Shown here: positions 6,607 through 7,682 of the stretch, one piece after another | Numbering within the stretch: the first letter of the stretch is position 1 | How the letters are laid out: each line of letters starts with the position of its first letter | Assembly: GCA_043777595.1 (NCBI GenBank) | Contig: JAYWHT010000107.1 | Location: forward strand, 1 to 7,682 | DNA: 7,682 nt | Source of the DNA: JAYVJH01 sp043777595 | GTDB lineage: Bacteria > Bacteroidota > Bacteroidia > Cytophagales > Spirosomataceae | Reading direction: 5' to 3' | Notes under the pieces: model-generated | The model's input: the letters and a program-made list of their open reading frames with translations, nothing else | Told to the model about the DNA's origin: nothing | The model's database searches: none | Translations under genes and position numbers: made by a program

Positions 6607-7680
6607 TTACCATGGGCCTTTCTGCTTAACTTGATAAAATCCAAAGCCGTCGAAACGAAAAAGACCTGACCCTGCACCCCACCACATATTACCAGACTTA
6701 TCTTGATACATACTTTGCACACAGCAATTTAGCCCATTGGCCGATGTAAACACAGTAAAGGCTTTTGGATTGGATAAAGGTACAGAAGGGTCAAATCTTG
6801 TAGTACTACCTCGAGCCGTAACCCAGATAATACCCGACTGCTCTATATATATGCCCCAAAACTCTGTTCCACCCAGTCCATCTTTGGCAGTATATTCTGT
6901 AAAAGTTTTTCCATCATATTTACAAATGCCTTTTTTCATCGTAAACCACATATTTCCAACTTTGTCTTCTGCCATACCTCCTGCATAGTTATCGCCTAAT
7001 TTTTCTTTTTCAGCAATATTAGTAATCGTTTTTCCATCATAACAAAAGACTCCGTTTGCAGCAGAAGCAAACCAAATATTTCCTTTTCTATCTTCCATAA
7101 TGCCTTTAACATTGATAGCTGGGAGTTGTTTAAATAATAAAAAACTCTGCTCCCCTTTGCTATCAGCAGATGGGTCATATCGAAAAACGCCACCATGTGT
7201 ACCTACCCAGATAGCACCCAGTTTATCGACAAGGATACCTCTTCGAGTTATATCTAAATGGTTCAAGCCATCTTTTTGATTGTAATTTCTAAAAGTTTTT
7301 CCATTATATTTATAAATACCTTGGTCTGTACCAAACCAAATATTTCCATTTTTATCTTCATTGATGGCGTAAACAGTGTTATTGATAAAACCATCAGGAT
7401 TAGAAAAATAAGTCAGCGTTTTGACATCGTATCTCACTACGCCCTCGCCTAACGTACCAAACCATAAATTACCTTGGGAATCCTGGAAAATACTTCTTAT
7501 ATATTGGCTGACCAAAGTAGTGTCAAAATTGGGAGCCATGGCCTTTGCCTTAAAGTTTCTTATTACCGTTGGGCTTAATTTAAAACTATTATAGGCATTG
7601 AGGGTGTTTGTTTTTTCTTGTCCATTGCAGGAAGTAAAAACTGTCAAAAAGCTAAAAAGTAATATTTTGTTTAGTGCCAC
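6607..7680 (-). CDS. Regulator-propeller (Reg_prop) lipoprotein, start at window edge
   Basis: The N terminus (NKILLFSFLTVFTSC) looks like a lipoprotein signal peptide, with acylation expected at C18; Phe at lipobox position -3 is unusual but tolerated in Bacteroidota. The rest consists of seven repeats of about 43 residues, each with the D..GN.W(F/V)GT..G(V/I).(R/K)YD pattern of two-component regulator propeller repeats. The marker Trp residues are at 73, 115, 158, 203, 245, 286 and 333, which would close one seven-bladed beta-propeller. In hybrid sensors such propellers precede a Y_Y_Y domain, a membrane helix and a kinase; here the protein stops after the propeller, so it is probably a membrane-anchored periplasmic or surface binding protein. 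Its ligand cannot be predicted. The first visible start is a GTG two bases from the window end, so the true start may lie outside. prfC follows on the same strand. Confidence 0.85.
   Translation of the reverse strand: MALNKILLFSFLTVFTSCNGQEKTNTLNAYNSFKLSPTVIRNFKAKAMAPNFDTTLVSQYIRSIFQDSQGNLWFGTLGEGVVRYDVKTLTYFSNPDGFINNTVYAINEDKNGNIWFGTDQGIYKYNGKTFRNYNQKDGLNHLDITRRGILVDKLGAIWVGTHGGVFRYDPSADSKGEQSFLLFKQLPAINVKGIMEDRKGNIWFASAANGVFCYDGKTITNIAEKEKLGDNYAGGMAEDKVGNMWFTMKKGICKYDGKTFTEYTAKDGLGGTEFWGIYIEQSGIIWVTARGSTTRFDPSVPLSNPKAFTVFTSANGLNCCVQSMYQDKSGNMWWGAGSGLFRFDGFGFYQVKQKGPW
6901..6930 (-). repeat. Propeller blade DNA repeat, copy 1
   Basis: These 30 bases match 7291-7320 at 27 positions. Both encode the same blade segment, G-I-(C/Y)-K-Y-(D/N)-G-K-T-F. 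The copies are 390 bp apart, equal to three blades, and a shorter related copy lies near 7028-7041. Confidence 0.75.
7291..7320 (-). repeat. Propeller blade DNA repeat, copy 2
   Basis: Partner of the segment at 6901-6930, with three transition differences. Together they show that the blades arose by internal duplication, with the copies still close at the DNA level. Confidence 0.75.
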
Positions 7681-7682
7681 AA

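Noticed and set aside
6462..6722. Open frame on the - strand bridging the propeller gene end and the prfC start
   Set aside because: It is out of frame with both real genes and overlaps the conserved ends of each.

Overview
The window reads as chromosomal housekeeping DNA from a member of the Bacteroidota, probably order Cytophagales. The evidence is: no Shine-Dalgarno site in front of most genes, A/T-rich leaders, a promoter matching the Bacteroidota -7 consensus TAnnTTTG before aspS, a short-form TatD hydrolase next to tcdA, and a regulator-propeller lipoprotein typical of this phylum. The genus is not resolved. No CRISPR array, phage, intact insertion sequence or defence operon is visible.

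Left part (1-455): a tRNA-Ser(GCU) and a tRNA-Pro(UGG) lie 19 nt apart and end in a strong Rho-independent terminator. About 220 nt of A/T-rich DNA follow. It holds no gene but carries a second long terminator-like hairpin just before the next gene. Middle left (456-1987): a compact TatD-family metal hydrolase and tcdA, the enzyme that cyclises t6A to ct6A at tRNA position 37. Immediately after tcdA there is a 36-nt near-palindrome.

Gene-poor stretch (1988-3065): about 1.08 kb with no intact gene. Most of it (about 2062-2870) is the wreck of an IS4-type DDE transposase, broken by five in-frame stops and two frame changes and lacking its central part. The rest is the aspS promoter region.

Right part (3066-7682): aspS (aspartyl-tRNA synthetase, + strand) converges on prfC (release factor 3, - strand), with a hairpin terminator between them. 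Upstream of prfC on the same strand is a stand-alone seven-bladed propeller lipoprotein whose start lies at the window edge.

Four of the clear loci (two tRNAs, tcdA, aspS) make, modify or charge tRNA, and prfC recycles release factors, so the window is mainly translation-related. I found no convincing undescribed multi-gene system. The best leads are a seven-codon C/G-rich insertion inside aspS that resembles an intragenic palindromic repeat, the orphan hairpins at 365-416 and 1991-2026, and the kinase-less propeller lipoprotein.
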